Assembly (NCBI GenBank): GCA_052078155.1
Contig: JBQJBP010000002.1
Span: forward strand, 310,001 to 374,000
Length of the DNA stretch: 64,000 nt
Reading direction: 5' to 3'
Source: CAXBMB01 sp052078155
GTDB lineage: Bacteria; Pseudomonadota; Alphaproteobacteria; Kiloniellales; DSM-21159
Shown here: positions 16,300-27,078 of the stretch, piece by piece
How the letters are laid out: each line of letters begins with the position of its first letter
Numbering within the stretch: the stretch's first letter is position 1
Made by a program: the position numbers and the translations under genes
The notes under the pieces: generated by a model
Databases searched by the model: none
The model's input: the letters and a program-made list of their open reading frames with translations, nothing else
Told to the model about the DNA's origin: nothing

Positions 16300-17514
16300 A
16301 TGACCAACGACCGCGTCGGTTACAAAGTTCTCATTTACAGCCATGATTCCTTCGGCCTGGGCCATCTGCGCCGCTGCCGCGAGATTGCTCATGCTCTGGT
16401 GGAATCAGACGAAACCCTTTCCGTTCTGATCCTCTCTGGCTCTCCGGTCGTCGGACGTTTCGACTTTCATGACCGCGTCGACTACGTGCGCATTCCAGGT
16501 GTGGTGAAACAGCGCAATGGGGATTATGTCTCATTAAAGCTGCCCCTGGACATCAAGCAAACTCTGGAACTGCGGGCGGCCATCATTCAGCGCGCGGCTG
16601 AAATCTACGACCCGGATCTTTTCCTGGTTGATAAGGAACCGCTGGGACTCAACGGTGAGGTGGAGCCAACGCTTAAGATGCTGCAAAGCCGCGGCATTCC
16701 CTGCGTGCTCGGCCTGCGCGATGTGATGGATGACCCGCAGCTGCTGGAAAAGGAATGGACCCGCAAACAGGTGGTGCCGGCCCTCACCTCCTATTACTCC
16801 GACATCTGGGTCTACGGACTGCCGCAAATCTGCGACCCTCTGGCCGACATGGACATTCCCGCCTCCGTCCGAAACCTGATGACCTTTACAGGCTATCTGG
16901 AACGACGAGGTGATGTGAAAGGCCACAAAACCCCGCTCAAAAAAGTGAAGGCGCCCTATTTGCTGGTCACGGTTGGCGGCGGCGGCGATGGAGAGGCCAT
17001 CGTTGACTGGGTGCTCAAGGCCTATGAATCTGATCCGGACCTGCCCCATCCGGCGGTGGTTCTGCTGGGCCCCTTCATGAGCAGCGACAAACAGCGGGGC
17101 TTTCAGGAAAGGGTGGACCGCCTGGACCGGGTCGAAGCCCTGACTTTTTCCGCTCACATTGAACCCCTGCTGGAAGATGCGCTGGGGGTGGTGGCCATGG
17201 GTGGTTACAACACCTTCTGCGAACTGCTGTCCTTCGACAAACGGGGGCTGGTCATCCCCCGCACCCAGCCACGCCTGGAGCAGATCATTCGCATTTCCCG
17301 GGCGCAGGATCTGGGTCTGGTTCGCATGCTGGAAGACGACGGTGTCCACAACCCGCGCACCATGGCCACAGCCTTGCGCAATCTGCCTCAGCAGGCAAAG
17401 CCCTCTGTTATGGTGGTTCCCGGCCTGATGGATGGCCGTCCCAATGTGGTTAAACTGAGCCAACAATGGCTGGCGCGCGGACGCCAGTCACTGGTCCTGG
17501 CCAACGCCGAGTAA
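16300..17514 (+). CDS. Predicted glycosyltransferase (GT-B fold, COG4671-like)
   Basis: A 404-residue GT-B protein. The N-terminal domain opens YKVLIYSHDSFGLGHLRRC, with the GLGHLRR motif of MurG-like and COG4671 proteins. The C-terminal domain has LLVTVGGGGDG and GGYNTFCELLSF (301 onward), which in related enzymes binds the nucleotide-sugar donor. I start at 16300 with an AGGGGAAAG ribosome binding site. It is the first gene of a glycosyltransferase cluster that also contains a distant paralogue (20597-21820). The cluster may build a glycolipid, polysaccharide or glycosylated solute; donor and acceptor are unknown. Confidence 0.75.
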   Translation: MTNDRVGYKVLIYSHDSFGLGHLRRCREIAHALVESDETLSVLILSGSPVVGRFDFHDRVDYVRIPGVVKQRNGDYVSLKLPLDIKQTLELRAAIIQRAAEIYDPDLFLVDKEPLGLNGEVEPTLKMLQSRGIPCVLGLRDVMDDPQLLEKEWTRKQVVPALTSYYSDIWVYGLPQICDPLADMDIPASVRNLMTFTGYLERRGDVKGHKTPLKKVKAPYLLVTVGGGGDGEAIVDWVLKAYESDPDLPHPAVVLLGPFMSSDKQRGFQERVDRLDRVEALTFSAHIEPLLEDALGVVAMGGYNTFCELLSFDKRGLVIPRTQPRLEQIIRISRAQDLGLVRMLEDDGVHNPRTMATALRNLPQQAKPSVMVVPGLMDGRPNVVKLSQQWLARGRQSLVLANAE

Positions 17515-17603
17515 CCATCTGGTACAGCAAATTGCAGGTCAACTGCACTCTGCCGAGCCCACCTCTACGATCCTGAAGATCCCCTGCCGAAGATCTCTTC
17601 CCC

Positions 17604-18857
17604 ATGGTTAAAAACATCGCTGTCGTTCTGAAAGGCTACCCACGCCTGTCAGAAACTTTCATTGCTCAGGAAATCCTGGAGCTGCAAAAGGCCGGACTGC
17701 CTCTGCAGATTATCTCCCTGCGCCATCCCACAGACCAGCGGCAGCACCCTGTTCACCGGGAGATCACGGCACCGGTCAGCTATCTGCCGGAGTATCTGCA
17801 CCAGGAACCCGCACGGGTTATGGGAGCCTGGCTGAAGGTTCGCAGACTGCCCGGCTATGCCAGGGCTCTAGCTGCCTTCAAGCGGGATTTTGCCAGAGAC
17901 AGAACCCGGAACCGGGCCCGGCGTTTTGGTCAGGCCTGTGTGCTGGCCGCAGAACTCCCCCCGCAGATCAACTGGCTCTATGCCCATTTCCTGCACACAC
18001 CCGCCTCTGTCACCCGCTACGCCGCCCTGATGACGGGCCTGCCCTGGTCGGTTTCCGCCCACGCCCGGGACATCTGGACCAGTCCCGATTGGGAAAAAGT
18101 AGAGAAGCTGGCTGAAATGGACTGGCTGGTTACCTGTACAGCTGTAGGCCACCAGCATCTGGCTGAGCTGGCTCCGGACCCAGAAAAGGTAGGGCTGGTC
18201 TATCACGGGTTGGACCTGGATCGTTTCCCCTCTCCCCCCGAGCACAGCAGCCGCAACGGATCGGACAGCACCGACCCTGTACGCTTGCTGTCCGTCGGGC
18301 GTGCAGTGGAGAAAAAGGGCTATCCGGACCTCCTGAACGCGTTGGCTGCTTTGCCGGAGGGCCTGGCCTGGCAACTGACCCATATCGGGGGCGGAGAAAA
18401 ACTGAACAGCCTCAAAGCCCAGGCCGTGGACCTGGGACTGGACAGCCGCATCACCTGGAAGGGTGCCCAGCCACAGGAAGAGGTCATCAAAGCCTATCAG
18501 GAAAGCGATGTCTTTCTGCTGGCCAGCCGCATTGCCGGGGATGGGGACCGGGACGGCCTGCCCAATGTGTTGATGGAAGCCCAGAGCCAGGCGCTGGCCT
18601 GTCTTTCCACAGAGGTGTCGGCGATACCAGAGCTGATCGAAACCGAGAAATCCGGCCTGTTGGTCCCCCCAAATGACCCGGCAGCGCTGGCCGAAGCTCT
18701 AAAACGTATGATCACCGAACCAGATTTACGGAAAAGGCTGGGTCAGGCCGGACGGGAAAAAGTCACGTCAGCCTTTGGCCTGCGCCAGAACATCGGTGCG
18801 CTGCTGGATCGCTTTGGGGGGGACAAAGCTCTCGGCAAAAACAGCGCAGAAGGTTAA
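17604..18857 (+). CDS. Glycosyltransferase family 4 protein
   Basis: A 417-residue GT4-type enzyme resembling WcaL-like exopolysaccharide transferases. It opens VVLKGYPRLSETFIAQEI, a hallmark of that subgroup. The donor-binding C-terminal domain shows RLLSVGRAVEKKGYPDLL, ITWKGAQPQEEV, and DRDGLPNVLMEAQ with the conserved Glu, followed by PELIETEKSGLLV. It probably transfers a sugar from a nucleotide donor in the cytosol during surface glycan synthesis. It starts 89 bases after the preceding glycosyltransferase gene and ends 10 bases before the next one, so it is part of an operon. The ribosome binding site is weak. Confidence 0.85.
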   Translation: MVKNIAVVLKGYPRLSETFIAQEILELQKAGLPLQIISLRHPTDQRQHPVHREITAPVSYLPEYLHQEPARVMGAWLKVRRLPGYARALAAFKRDFARDRTRNRARRFGQACVLAAELPPQINWLYAHFLHTPASVTRYAALMTGLPWSVSAHARDIWTSPDWEKVEKLAEMDWLVTCTAVGHQHLAELAPDPEKVGLVYHGLDLDRFPSPPEHSSRNGSDSTDPVRLLSVGRAVEKKGYPDLLNALAALPEGLAWQLTHIGGGEKLNSLKAQAVDLGLDSRITWKGAQPQEEVIKAYQESDVFLLASRIAGDGDRDGLPNVLMEAQSQALACLSTEVSAIPELIETEKSGLLVPPNDPAALAEALKRMITEPDLRKRLGQAGREKVTSAFGLRQNIGALLDRFGGDKALGKNSAEG

Positions 18858-18867
18858 TCTCGGCCCT

Positions 18868-19986
18868 ATGCAGATCGCTTTTTACGCCCCCATGAAACCC
18901 CCGACCCATCCGGTCCCTTCAGGAGACCGGCAAATGGCACGGGCACTGATGCGGGCCTTAAGCGAAGGCGGTCACAGCCTAGACCTGGCCAGCATTTTTG
19001 GTGCCCGAGACACCAGTGGCGATGCCGAGCGCCAACGCCGGCTGGATGAACTGGGCCGCAGGCTGGCCAAGCGGTTTTTAAGACAGGTCAAACTGGGTCT
19101 CAGGCCCCGGCCAGACCTCTGGTTCACTTACCACCTCTACTACCGGGCCGTGGACTGGATCGGTCCTCATGTGGCCAAAGCCCTCAGCATCCCCTACGTG
19201 CTGGCCGAAGCGTCCCTGGCCCCGAAAAGAGCCGGTGGTCCCTGGGATCACAGCCACCGCGCTGCCGTCGCCGCCGTATCTCAGGCCGCAGCCATTTTTC
19301 CCATCAACCCGACCAACAGCGGCTGCCTGCCGGACAAGAGCAAACTGAAAAACCTGCCGCCCTTCATGGACCTCAGCCCACTGGCAGGTGTTTCAGGGAA
19401 CAAAAACGCCTTTCCGTTGCCCCCCGACCGACCCTGGATTGCCGTGTCAGCCATGATGCGCAACCGGGCAAAGCTGGACTCCTATCGGGCCATAGCGGCC
19501 AGCCTGAATAAGGTAACAGCCCCTTTCTGTCTGCTGATCATCGGCGATGGCCCAGCCCGCGCAGAGGTGGAAACCCTGTTTCAGGATTTTGCGCCCGGCC
19601 AGGTCCATTTCACCGGTGAGCTCTCACAAAACACCTATCTGCAGGCCCTGGCCAGTGGAGACCTCTTCTTCTGGCCTGCCATCAACGAAGCTTATGGCAT
19701 GGCCTTGCTGGAAGCGCAGGCCCTGGGACTTCCGGCCATTGCAGGCCGTCATGGTGGCGTCCCAGCCATTGTTGAAGAAGGGGTGACAGGCTGTCTGTGT
19801 GACCCTAATGACCCCTCGGCCTTCGCCGAAGCTCTGAACACCCTGCTGCTGCAGCCTGACACCCGAAAAACCATGGGCGCGGCTGCCCGTCAGAAAGCTC
19901 AGCGGGAACACAGCTTACCTGCCGCTACAGCCCTGCTGAATGAGGCATTGGCCGGTCTGGCCCCTTCGGAGGACACAGCGGCATGA
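18868..19986 (+). CDS. Glycosyltransferase family 4 protein
   Basis: A 372-residue GT4-type enzyme beginning MQIAFYAPMKPPTHPVPSGD. The N-terminal half includes LWFTYHLYYRAVDWIGP and LAEASLAPKRAGG. The C-terminal half has the donor-site motifs LLIIGDGPARAEVE, FTGELSQNTY and NEAYGMALLEAQALGLPAIA with the conserved E-x7-E-like pattern. It follows the previous glycosyltransferase gene by 10 bases and overlaps the next gene by 4 bases (ATGA), showing translational coupling. The related protein upstream is only distantly similar, so the two probably add different sugars. Acceptor unknown. Confidence 0.85.
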   Translation: MQIAFYAPMKPPTHPVPSGDRQMARALMRALSEGGHSLDLASIFGARDTSGDAERQRRLDELGRRLAKRFLRQVKLGLRPRPDLWFTYHLYYRAVDWIGPHVAKALSIPYVLAEASLAPKRAGGPWDHSHRAAVAAVSQAAAIFPINPTNSGCLPDKSKLKNLPPFMDLSPLAGVSGNKNAFPLPPDRPWIAVSAMMRNRAKLDSYRAIAASLNKVTAPFCLLIIGDGPARAEVETLFQDFAPGQVHFTGELSQNTYLQALASGDLFFWPAINEAYGMALLEAQALGLPAIAGRHGGVPAIVEEGVTGCLCDPNDPSAFAEALNTLLLQPDTRKTMGAAARQKAQREHSLPAATALLNEALAGLAPSEDTAA

Positions 19987-20597
19987 CCCGACTAACGCCT
20001 CTGGTCTTATTGCGCCATGGCCCAACCCGCTGGAACGCGCAAGGACGCCTGCAGGGCAGACGGGACATTCCCCTGTCAGAAGCAGGACGTCGGGAAGTCC
20101 GCAGCTACCAGCTTCCAGCCGAATACAAGGCCCGGCGCTGGTTTGTGTCTCCCCTCCACCGGGCCCGCGAAACCGCAAACCTGACCGGCATTCAGGGGGC
20201 CGAACCTCTGTCCCTGTTGCGGGAAATGGATTGGGGTCAATGGGAGGGTCAAAGGCTGGCCGAGCTGCGCCACCGCCTGGGCCCCAGGCTGAAAGAAAAC
20301 GAAGATCGCGGTCTCGACTTCTGCCCCGAGGGAGGCGAAAGCCCGCGACAGGTTCAGGCCCGGCTGGCACCCTGGCTACAGGCACTGGCAGAAAGGGGAC
20401 AAGCCAGTGGCGCTGTCGCCCACAAAGGCATCATTCGCGCGCTCTATGCCTGGGCGGTAGACTGGAACATGCTGGGCAAACCACCGGAGAAACTGAAGAA
20501 CGGCTGTTTCCACCTCTTTGACATTACCCCAAGCGGCCAACCACGACTCATTGCCCTGAACCAACCCCTGTTGCCCAACACAGACAGGGATCGGTGA
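19983..20597 (+). CDS. Histidine phosphatase family protein
   Basis: A 204-residue phosphoglycerate-mutase-like phosphatase. The catalytic RHG motif is at residues 11-13 (LLRHGPTRWN), the second arginine lies in SPLHRARETA, the acidic residue in LREMDWGQWEG, and the second histidine in VAHKGIIRAL. Family members remove phosphate from small molecules via a phosphohistidine. It overlaps the GT4 gene before it by four bases and the glycosyltransferase gene after it by one base, so it is embedded in the glycan cluster. By analogy with GpgP-type pairs it could dephosphorylate a glycosyl-phosphate made by a neighbour; this is inference. Cobalamin phosphatase (CobC) is an alternative but has no context here. 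Confidence 0.82.
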   Translation: MTRLTPLVLLRHGPTRWNAQGRLQGRRDIPLSEAGRREVRSYQLPAEYKARRWFVSPLHRARETANLTGIQGAEPLSLLREMDWGQWEGQRLAELRHRLGPRLKENEDRGLDFCPEGGESPRQVQARLAPWLQALAERGQASGAVAHKGIIRALYAWAVDWNMLGKPPEKLKNGCFHLFDITPSGQPRLIALNQPLLPNTDRDR

Positions 20598-21820
20598 TGG
20601 AAAGACCGACCGATATCTTCTTCTGGGTCACCCATCTGTTTGGCATTGGGCATCTGCGTCGTGCCATCACCCTGACCCGGGCCTTTCAGCGCGCCGGCCT
20701 TCAGGTTCAGCTGGTCTCCGGCGGGCGGCCGCTGGCAGGAGATGATCTCGAAACGCAGCTGGAAGGCGCCACTTTCCATCAGCTGCCTTCCCTGCACGCC
20801 GCTGATGAGAGTTTTAAGCAGCTGCTCCAGGCCGACGGTCGTCCCCTGGACGAGCAAACCCGCACCGCACGACGGGACAGACTGCTTAGCCTCTTTAAAG
20901 CCAGCCGGGCCAGGGTGGTGCTGACCGAAATGTTCCCGCTGGGCCGCAAACAGCTGCGCTTTGAGCTGAACCCCCTGCTAAAAGCGGCCCAGGAGCAGGA
21001 GGCTCCCCCGCTGATCCTGGCTTCCGTGCGGGATCTTCTGGTGCAGAAACCGGCCGATAAAACCCGCTGGATGGCAGACACTGTTCGTGACTCCTATGAC
21101 CATTTGCTGATCCACGGGGATCCTGATTTCATCCCCCTGTCGGCTTCCTTTGCCCAGCATGATGAAATTGCCGAACAGCTGATCTACACCGGCTATGTGC
21201 TGAACGAGAGCCAACCCAGCGGCCAGCTCCCTTCTGCCCAAAGCTCCCTTCCTTCTTCTCCAGGAGACGCCCGCGACGACTCAAAAGACGAAGTGCTTGT
21301 TTCGGCTGGCGGCGGGGCATTTGGCTATCATCTGCTTTCCAGCGCACTGAAAGCCCGCCCCCTCAGCCGTTTTAAGTCCCACCCCTGGCGTATTCTGGCC
21401 GGGACCAACCGGCCCGATGATGAACTGGCAGCCTTGCAGAAAGCCGCACCGGCAGGTGTAACAGTCGAACGGCACCGGACCGACTTTCCTGATCTGCTGA
21501 CGCGCTGCCGCCTGTCACTCAGCCAGGGTGGCTACAACACGGTGGTGGAAAGTCTGGCCGCCCGCGCCCCCAGTCTGATTGTGCCCTATACGGCGGGCGC
21601 ACAAAGTGAACAGCAGGAACGGGCCAGGTTGCTGGCCGCGCGGGGGGCCTTGTCTATCCTTGATGACCAGGACCTCACCCCTTCCCGTTTGGCACAGGCT
21701 CTGGATGCGCTGCCAACACGGCAGGAACTCAAGTTCCAGCCCCTGAAGACACAAGGGGCCGAAGAAAGCGCGAAGATCGTTAAGGACCTGCTGTGCGCCA
21801 CCAGAAACCCATCTACATGA
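20597..21820 (+). CDS. Predicted glycosyltransferase (GT-B fold, COG4671-like), second copy
   Basis: A 407-residue protein related to that at 16300-17514. It opens IFFWVTHLFGIGHLRRAI, again with the GHLRR loop, and has a C-terminal LVSAGGGAFGYHL and SQGGYNTVVESLA (GGYNT at 311-315). LTEMFPLGRKQLRFEL, typical of COG4671 proteins, is near residue 112. An insert near residues 210-230 is rich in Ser/Pro. The ATG overlaps the stop of the phosphatase (TGATG), with AGGGA seven bases upstream. A GTG one codon earlier is possible. Donor and acceptor are unknown. Confidence 0.77.
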   Translation: MERPTDIFFWVTHLFGIGHLRRAITLTRAFQRAGLQVQLVSGGRPLAGDDLETQLEGATFHQLPSLHAADESFKQLLQADGRPLDEQTRTARRDRLLSLFKASRARVVLTEMFPLGRKQLRFELNPLLKAAQEQEAPPLILASVRDLLVQKPADKTRWMADTVRDSYDHLLIHGDPDFIPLSASFAQHDEIAEQLIYTGYVLNESQPSGQLPSAQSSLPSSPGDARDDSKDEVLVSAGGGAFGYHLLSSALKARPLSRFKSHPWRILAGTNRPDDELAALQKAAPAGVTVERHRTDFPDLLTRCRLSLSQGGYNTVVESLAARAPSLIVPYTAGAQSEQQERARLLAARGALSILDDQDLTPSRLAQALDALPTRQELKFQPLKTQGAEESAKIVKDLLCATRNPST

Positions 21821-21990
21821 ATGATCCTACCGGTTGCGCCCTCACCGAGCGCGAGAGGCATAGGTAGGGCCCGCTGTGTCTTGCCATCAGCAGGACCGGG
21901 GGTGCTGGTCGCGCAGACAGGCCTGTGATATGCCCTCAGCAGCAGCCCGGCTACCCAAACCCCTTTGTCAGGTCAAACCAGAGAAGCTCC

Positions 21991-22530
21991 ATGGATACTC
22001 CCGCAGTTGTTTCTTACCGCTATCCCCCAAATCAGTTGGTAGGTGACTACATTCGCTCTCTCTGCGGCGTGGCGTTCAGTGGCGGCATCCTGCTGTTTAC
22101 CGCCCCCGCCTTTTGGGTTCAGATCATTTTCCTGATCATTTTCGGCATCTTTTTCTTCTTTGGTCTGCGCACCTACATTCAGCACAAAACAACGGTTGAG
22201 CTAAGCGAAGAAGGCGTTGCGCTGTCCACGCCGCTGACCAGCAAAAAGCTTGCCTGGTCGGAGATGAAATCTCTGCGGTTGAGGTTTTTCGGCTCCCGCC
22301 GCCAGCGCAAACAACAGCAGGGCGGCTTTTTGCAACTGGACCTGCGCGGCGCCAATCAGAAGCTCTCTTTTGAATCCAGTCTGGATGGCTTCCGTGATCT
22401 GGCCTGGTGTGCCGCCAAAGCAGCGCGGGAGAACTTTGCCGACAGCGATCCGACGACCGCCAGCAACCTGCTGGCCATGGGCGTGAGCCTGGAAGATGAA
22501 ACGCCCCGTCCCGTTGGCGAAGGCTACTGA
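21991..22530 (+). CDS. Small membrane protein of unknown function with PH-like C-terminal half
   Basis: A 179-residue protein not assigned to a family. Residues about 25-65 contain two hydrophobic spans (GVAFSGGILLFTA and IIFLIIFGIFFFFGL) forming a hairpin. The rest reads like a beta-rich bacterial PH-type domain: TTVELSEEGVALSTPL, LAWSEMKSLRLRFFGSRR and GGFLQLDLRGANQKL, with a basic stretch RRQRKQQQ. It starts 170 bases after the glycosyltransferase cluster on the same strand and may belong to it. I start at ATG 21991; a longer GTG start at 21925 has no better ribosome binding site. Function unknown. Confidence 0.6.
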   Translation: MDTPAVVSYRYPPNQLVGDYIRSLCGVAFSGGILLFTAPAFWVQIIFLIIFGIFFFFGLRTYIQHKTTVELSEEGVALSTPLTSKKLAWSEMKSLRLRFFGSRRQRKQQQGGFLQLDLRGANQKLSFESSLDGFRDLAWCAAKAARENFADSDPTTASNLLAMGVSLEDETPRPVGEGY

Positions 22531-22798
22531 TTTGACCCCTTAAGCCGGCAAAGGAAACCGCCGCCGGACGGGCAAGAAAGAGCCATCACCCGCCCTTCAA
22601 GGTCGGGAACAGGCCGCTGAATGCCTGAGGCTCCCCTTAACTTCTTAACTTTTCTGCCTTCTTCAGCATTTTTCCGCCCGAGCAAGGTTCCGTCTGAAAT
22701 CGGTTTGGGTTAAAAGCAATGCAACAGGGTTGTTCATAATCAAACTGAGAGCCTTTATTTTGAGGCCAAAGACATGACCGATCCTGAAAAGGGGAGCT

Positions 22799-22823
22799 TT
22801 CCCGGGACCTGTAATCCCGGGAA
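22799..22823 (+). promoter_or_regulatory. Perfect 9-bp inverted repeat before the ABC importer operon
   Basis: TTCCCGGGA (22799-22807) and TCCCGGGAA (22815-22823), spacer 7. It lies just before the AAAGGGGG ribosome binding site of the ATPase gene. It may be an operator or a leader hairpin that limits ribosome access. The remainder of the 310-base gap (22531-22840) shows nothing else recognisable. Confidence 0.5.
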
Positions 22824-22840
22824 GTTTAAAGGGGGTATGT

Positions 22841-24748
<1,908 letters not shown>

Positions 24749-24756
24749 GACCAAGC

Positions 24757-25755
24757 ATGTTTGCCTATACCGCACGCCGCCTTCTGGCCATGATCCCCAC
24801 CCTGCTGGTGATTTCTTTCATCATCTTTGTGATTATCCAGCTGCCTCCCGGTGACTTTCTGGAAACCATGGTTGCAGAATTGCAATCCCAGGGGGAGGCT
24901 GTATCACCCGACAAAATCAAGTTTTTGCGGGAACAGTACGGCCTCGATAAGTCTTATATGGAGCGCTATTTCGAGTGGGTCTGGGGCCTGCTGAACGGCG
25001 ACATGGGCTTCTCCTTCGAACATCGCCTGCCGGTGAACGAGTTGATCGGTGACCGCCTGGAGCTGACCGTGGTGGTGGCGCTGACCACCATCATCTTTGT
25101 CTATCTGGTCTCCTTCCCCATCGGCATCTACTCCGCCGTCAACCAGTACTCCAAGGGGGACTATTTCTGGTCCTTCATCGGCTTCCTGGGCATGGCCACA
25201 CCAGACTTTCTGCTGGCCCTGGTGGTCATGGCCTATTTCAATGACTGGTTCGGGATATCCATCGGTGGCCTGATGGATCCGCAGTTTGAAGGGGCCGCCT
25301 GGACCTGGGCAAAAGTGCAGTCGGTGATCGCCCACCTCTGGGCCCCGATCATCGTCATCGGCACCTCCGGCACGGCCTCCATGATTCGTAAACTACGCGC
25401 CAATCTGCTGGACGAGCTGGACAAACAGTATGTGGTGACAGCCCGGGCCAAGGGTCTGAGTGAGCGTCGCCTGCTCTTCAAATATCCGCTGCGTCTGGCC
25501 ATGAACCCCTTCGTGGCTGAGCTGGGCAGCCTGCTGCCACGGATCATTTCCGGTGCAGCCATCATCGCCGTGGTGATGGATCTGCCCACCACCGGCAAGC
25601 TGCTGGTGGACGCACTGCTCAGTCAGGACATGTATCTGGCCGGATCCTTCCTGATGTTCCAGTCCCTGCTGGTGGTCATCGGCTTCCTCATTTCCGACCT
25701 CTTGCTTGGGGTTCTTGATCCCCGCATCCGTCTGACCGGGGGGGCCACAAAATGA
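24757..25755 (+). CDS. ABC importer permease, DppB/YejB type
   Basis: A 332-residue membrane protein beginning MFAYTARRLLAMIPTLLVIS, the standard N-terminus of the first oligopeptide permease. After a periplasmic region (FLREQYGLDKSYMERYFEW and GDMGFSF) come about five more spans and the EAA loop (VVTARAKGLSERRLL), which contacts the ATPase. It ends LDPRIRLTGGATK. It starts eight bases after the ATPase gene and overlaps the next permease gene by four bases. It forms a heterodimeric channel with the next gene product in the inner membrane. Substrate unknown. Confidence 0.9.
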   Translation: MFAYTARRLLAMIPTLLVISFIIFVIIQLPPGDFLETMVAELQSQGEAVSPDKIKFLREQYGLDKSYMERYFEWVWGLLNGDMGFSFEHRLPVNELIGDRLELTVVVALTTIIFVYLVSFPIGIYSAVNQYSKGDYFWSFIGFLGMATPDFLLALVVMAYFNDWFGISIGGLMDPQFEGAAWTWAKVQSVIAHLWAPIIVIGTSGTASMIRKLRANLLDELDKQYVVTARAKGLSERRLLFKYPLRLAMNPFVAELGSLLPRIISGAAIIAVVMDLPTTGKLLVDALLSQDMYLAGSFLMFQSLLVVIGFLISDLLLGVLDPRIRLTGGATK

Positions 25756-26963
25756 GCCAGTCCAAAGACCAGGAAACACCCGGCATGGCCAAGAACAGCG
25801 ACAACAGCGCCAAGATGGAGCATTACGTCAACCCGGCCCCCTTCAATGCCTATGAAGAGCCGCCCCTGACGCCGGAGCAGGAACGCTACTACATGGCCAG
25901 CCAGTGGCGGATCATGTGGTGGAAGTTCAAGCGCCACCGTCTGGCCATGGTGTCCGCCTACATTCTGGGTTTCTTCTTCCTGCTGGTGCTCTTTGCCGAG
26001 ATCGTTGCGCCCTACAATCTGGACAGTCGCAACATCCGCTACATCTATGCACCCCCTCAGTCGCTGCATCTTTTCAATGATGAAGGCGAGTTCGTCGGGC
26101 CTTTTGTCTATGGCTACAAGTCCGGACTGGACCCGGTCACCTTCCGGCGCACCCATGTGGAAGACAAAAAGAAAGTCTATCCGCTTCGGTTCTTCTGCCG
26201 GGGGGACAAATACGATCTCTGGGGCGTGATCCCCGGTTCCTTCCACCTGGTGTGCCCGGCAGAAAAGAAAGGCACGCTGTTCCTGTGGGGCACCGACCGT
26301 CTGGGCCGGGACCTGCTGAGCCGGATCATCTACGGCACCCGCATTTCCATGACCATCGGTCTGGTTTCCGTCGTGCTGTCCTTTGTCCTGGGCATCGTCA
26401 TCGGCGGTCTGGCCGGTTACTACGGTGGCCGCGTGGACAGCATTGTTCAGCGCATCATCGAGATCCTGAAGTCCTTCCCGGAACTGCCACTGTTCATGAC
26501 CTTGTCGGCCATCTTGCCGGTCAACTGGTCGCCGGTGACGATCTTCTTCGGCATTTCCATCATCATGGCGCTGCTGGACTGGCCGGGACTGGCGCGAGCG
26601 GTGCGTTCCAAGTTCTTTTCCCTGCGCGAAGAGGACTTCACGACAGCCGCCCAGTTGATGGGGGCCAAGCCGCCGCGCATCATCGGGCGCCACCTGCTGC
26701 CCTCCTTTGCCAGCCACCTCATTGCCTCAGCCACACTTTCCATTCCCCAGATGATCCTGGCGGAAACCGCGCTGTCCTTCCTGGGGCTGGGATTGCGGGC
26801 GCCGGTTACCTCCTGGGGCGTGCTTTTGAACGATGCCCAGGACATCTCCGTGGTGAAGCTCTATCCCTGGCTGATGCTGCCGGTGGTGCCGGTGTTCATT
26901 GTGGTCATCGCCTACAACTATCTGGGCGACGGCCTGCGGGACGCAGCGGACCCCTACAAGTAG
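25752..26963 (+). CDS. ABC importer permease, DppC/YejE type
   Basis: A 403-residue membrane protein, longer than the usual about 300 because of a soluble N-terminal tail (about 60 residues) and a periplasmic insert after the first span (about 95-180, including RFFCRGDKYDLWG and HLVCPAEKKG). The core has LFLWGTDRLGRDLLSRIIYG and an EAA loop (TAAQLMGAKPPRIIGRH). It ends LGDGLRDAADPYK, the standard C-terminus. The insert with paired cysteines is shared by a subgroup of alphaproteobacterial peptide-type permeases as I recall them. The four-base overlap with the previous gene shows coupling. No substrate-binding protein gene follows, so that partner must be encoded elsewhere. Confidence 0.9.
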   Translation: MSQSKDQETPGMAKNSDNSAKMEHYVNPAPFNAYEEPPLTPEQERYYMASQWRIMWWKFKRHRLAMVSAYILGFFFLLVLFAEIVAPYNLDSRNIRYIYAPPQSLHLFNDEGEFVGPFVYGYKSGLDPVTFRRTHVEDKKKVYPLRFFCRGDKYDLWGVIPGSFHLVCPAEKKGTLFLWGTDRLGRDLLSRIIYGTRISMTIGLVSVVLSFVLGIVIGGLAGYYGGRVDSIVQRIIEILKSFPELPLFMTLSAILPVNWSPVTIFFGISIIMALLDWPGLARAVRSKFFSLREEDFTTAAQLMGAKPPRIIGRHLLPSFASHLIASATLSIPQMILAETALSFLGLGLRAPVTSWGVLLNDAQDISVVKLYPWLMLPVVPVFIVVIAYNYLGDGLRDAADPYK

Positions 26964-27078
26964 CGCTCATCAAAAGAAGCAACAGTGGCGAACGCAACTG
27001 CTGCACCGCTGGACGCCCCTGTCCACCGGTCGTTGCGGCTGTTGTCTCTCCGCGCTTCATGGGCAGTCTGACGCCGGT

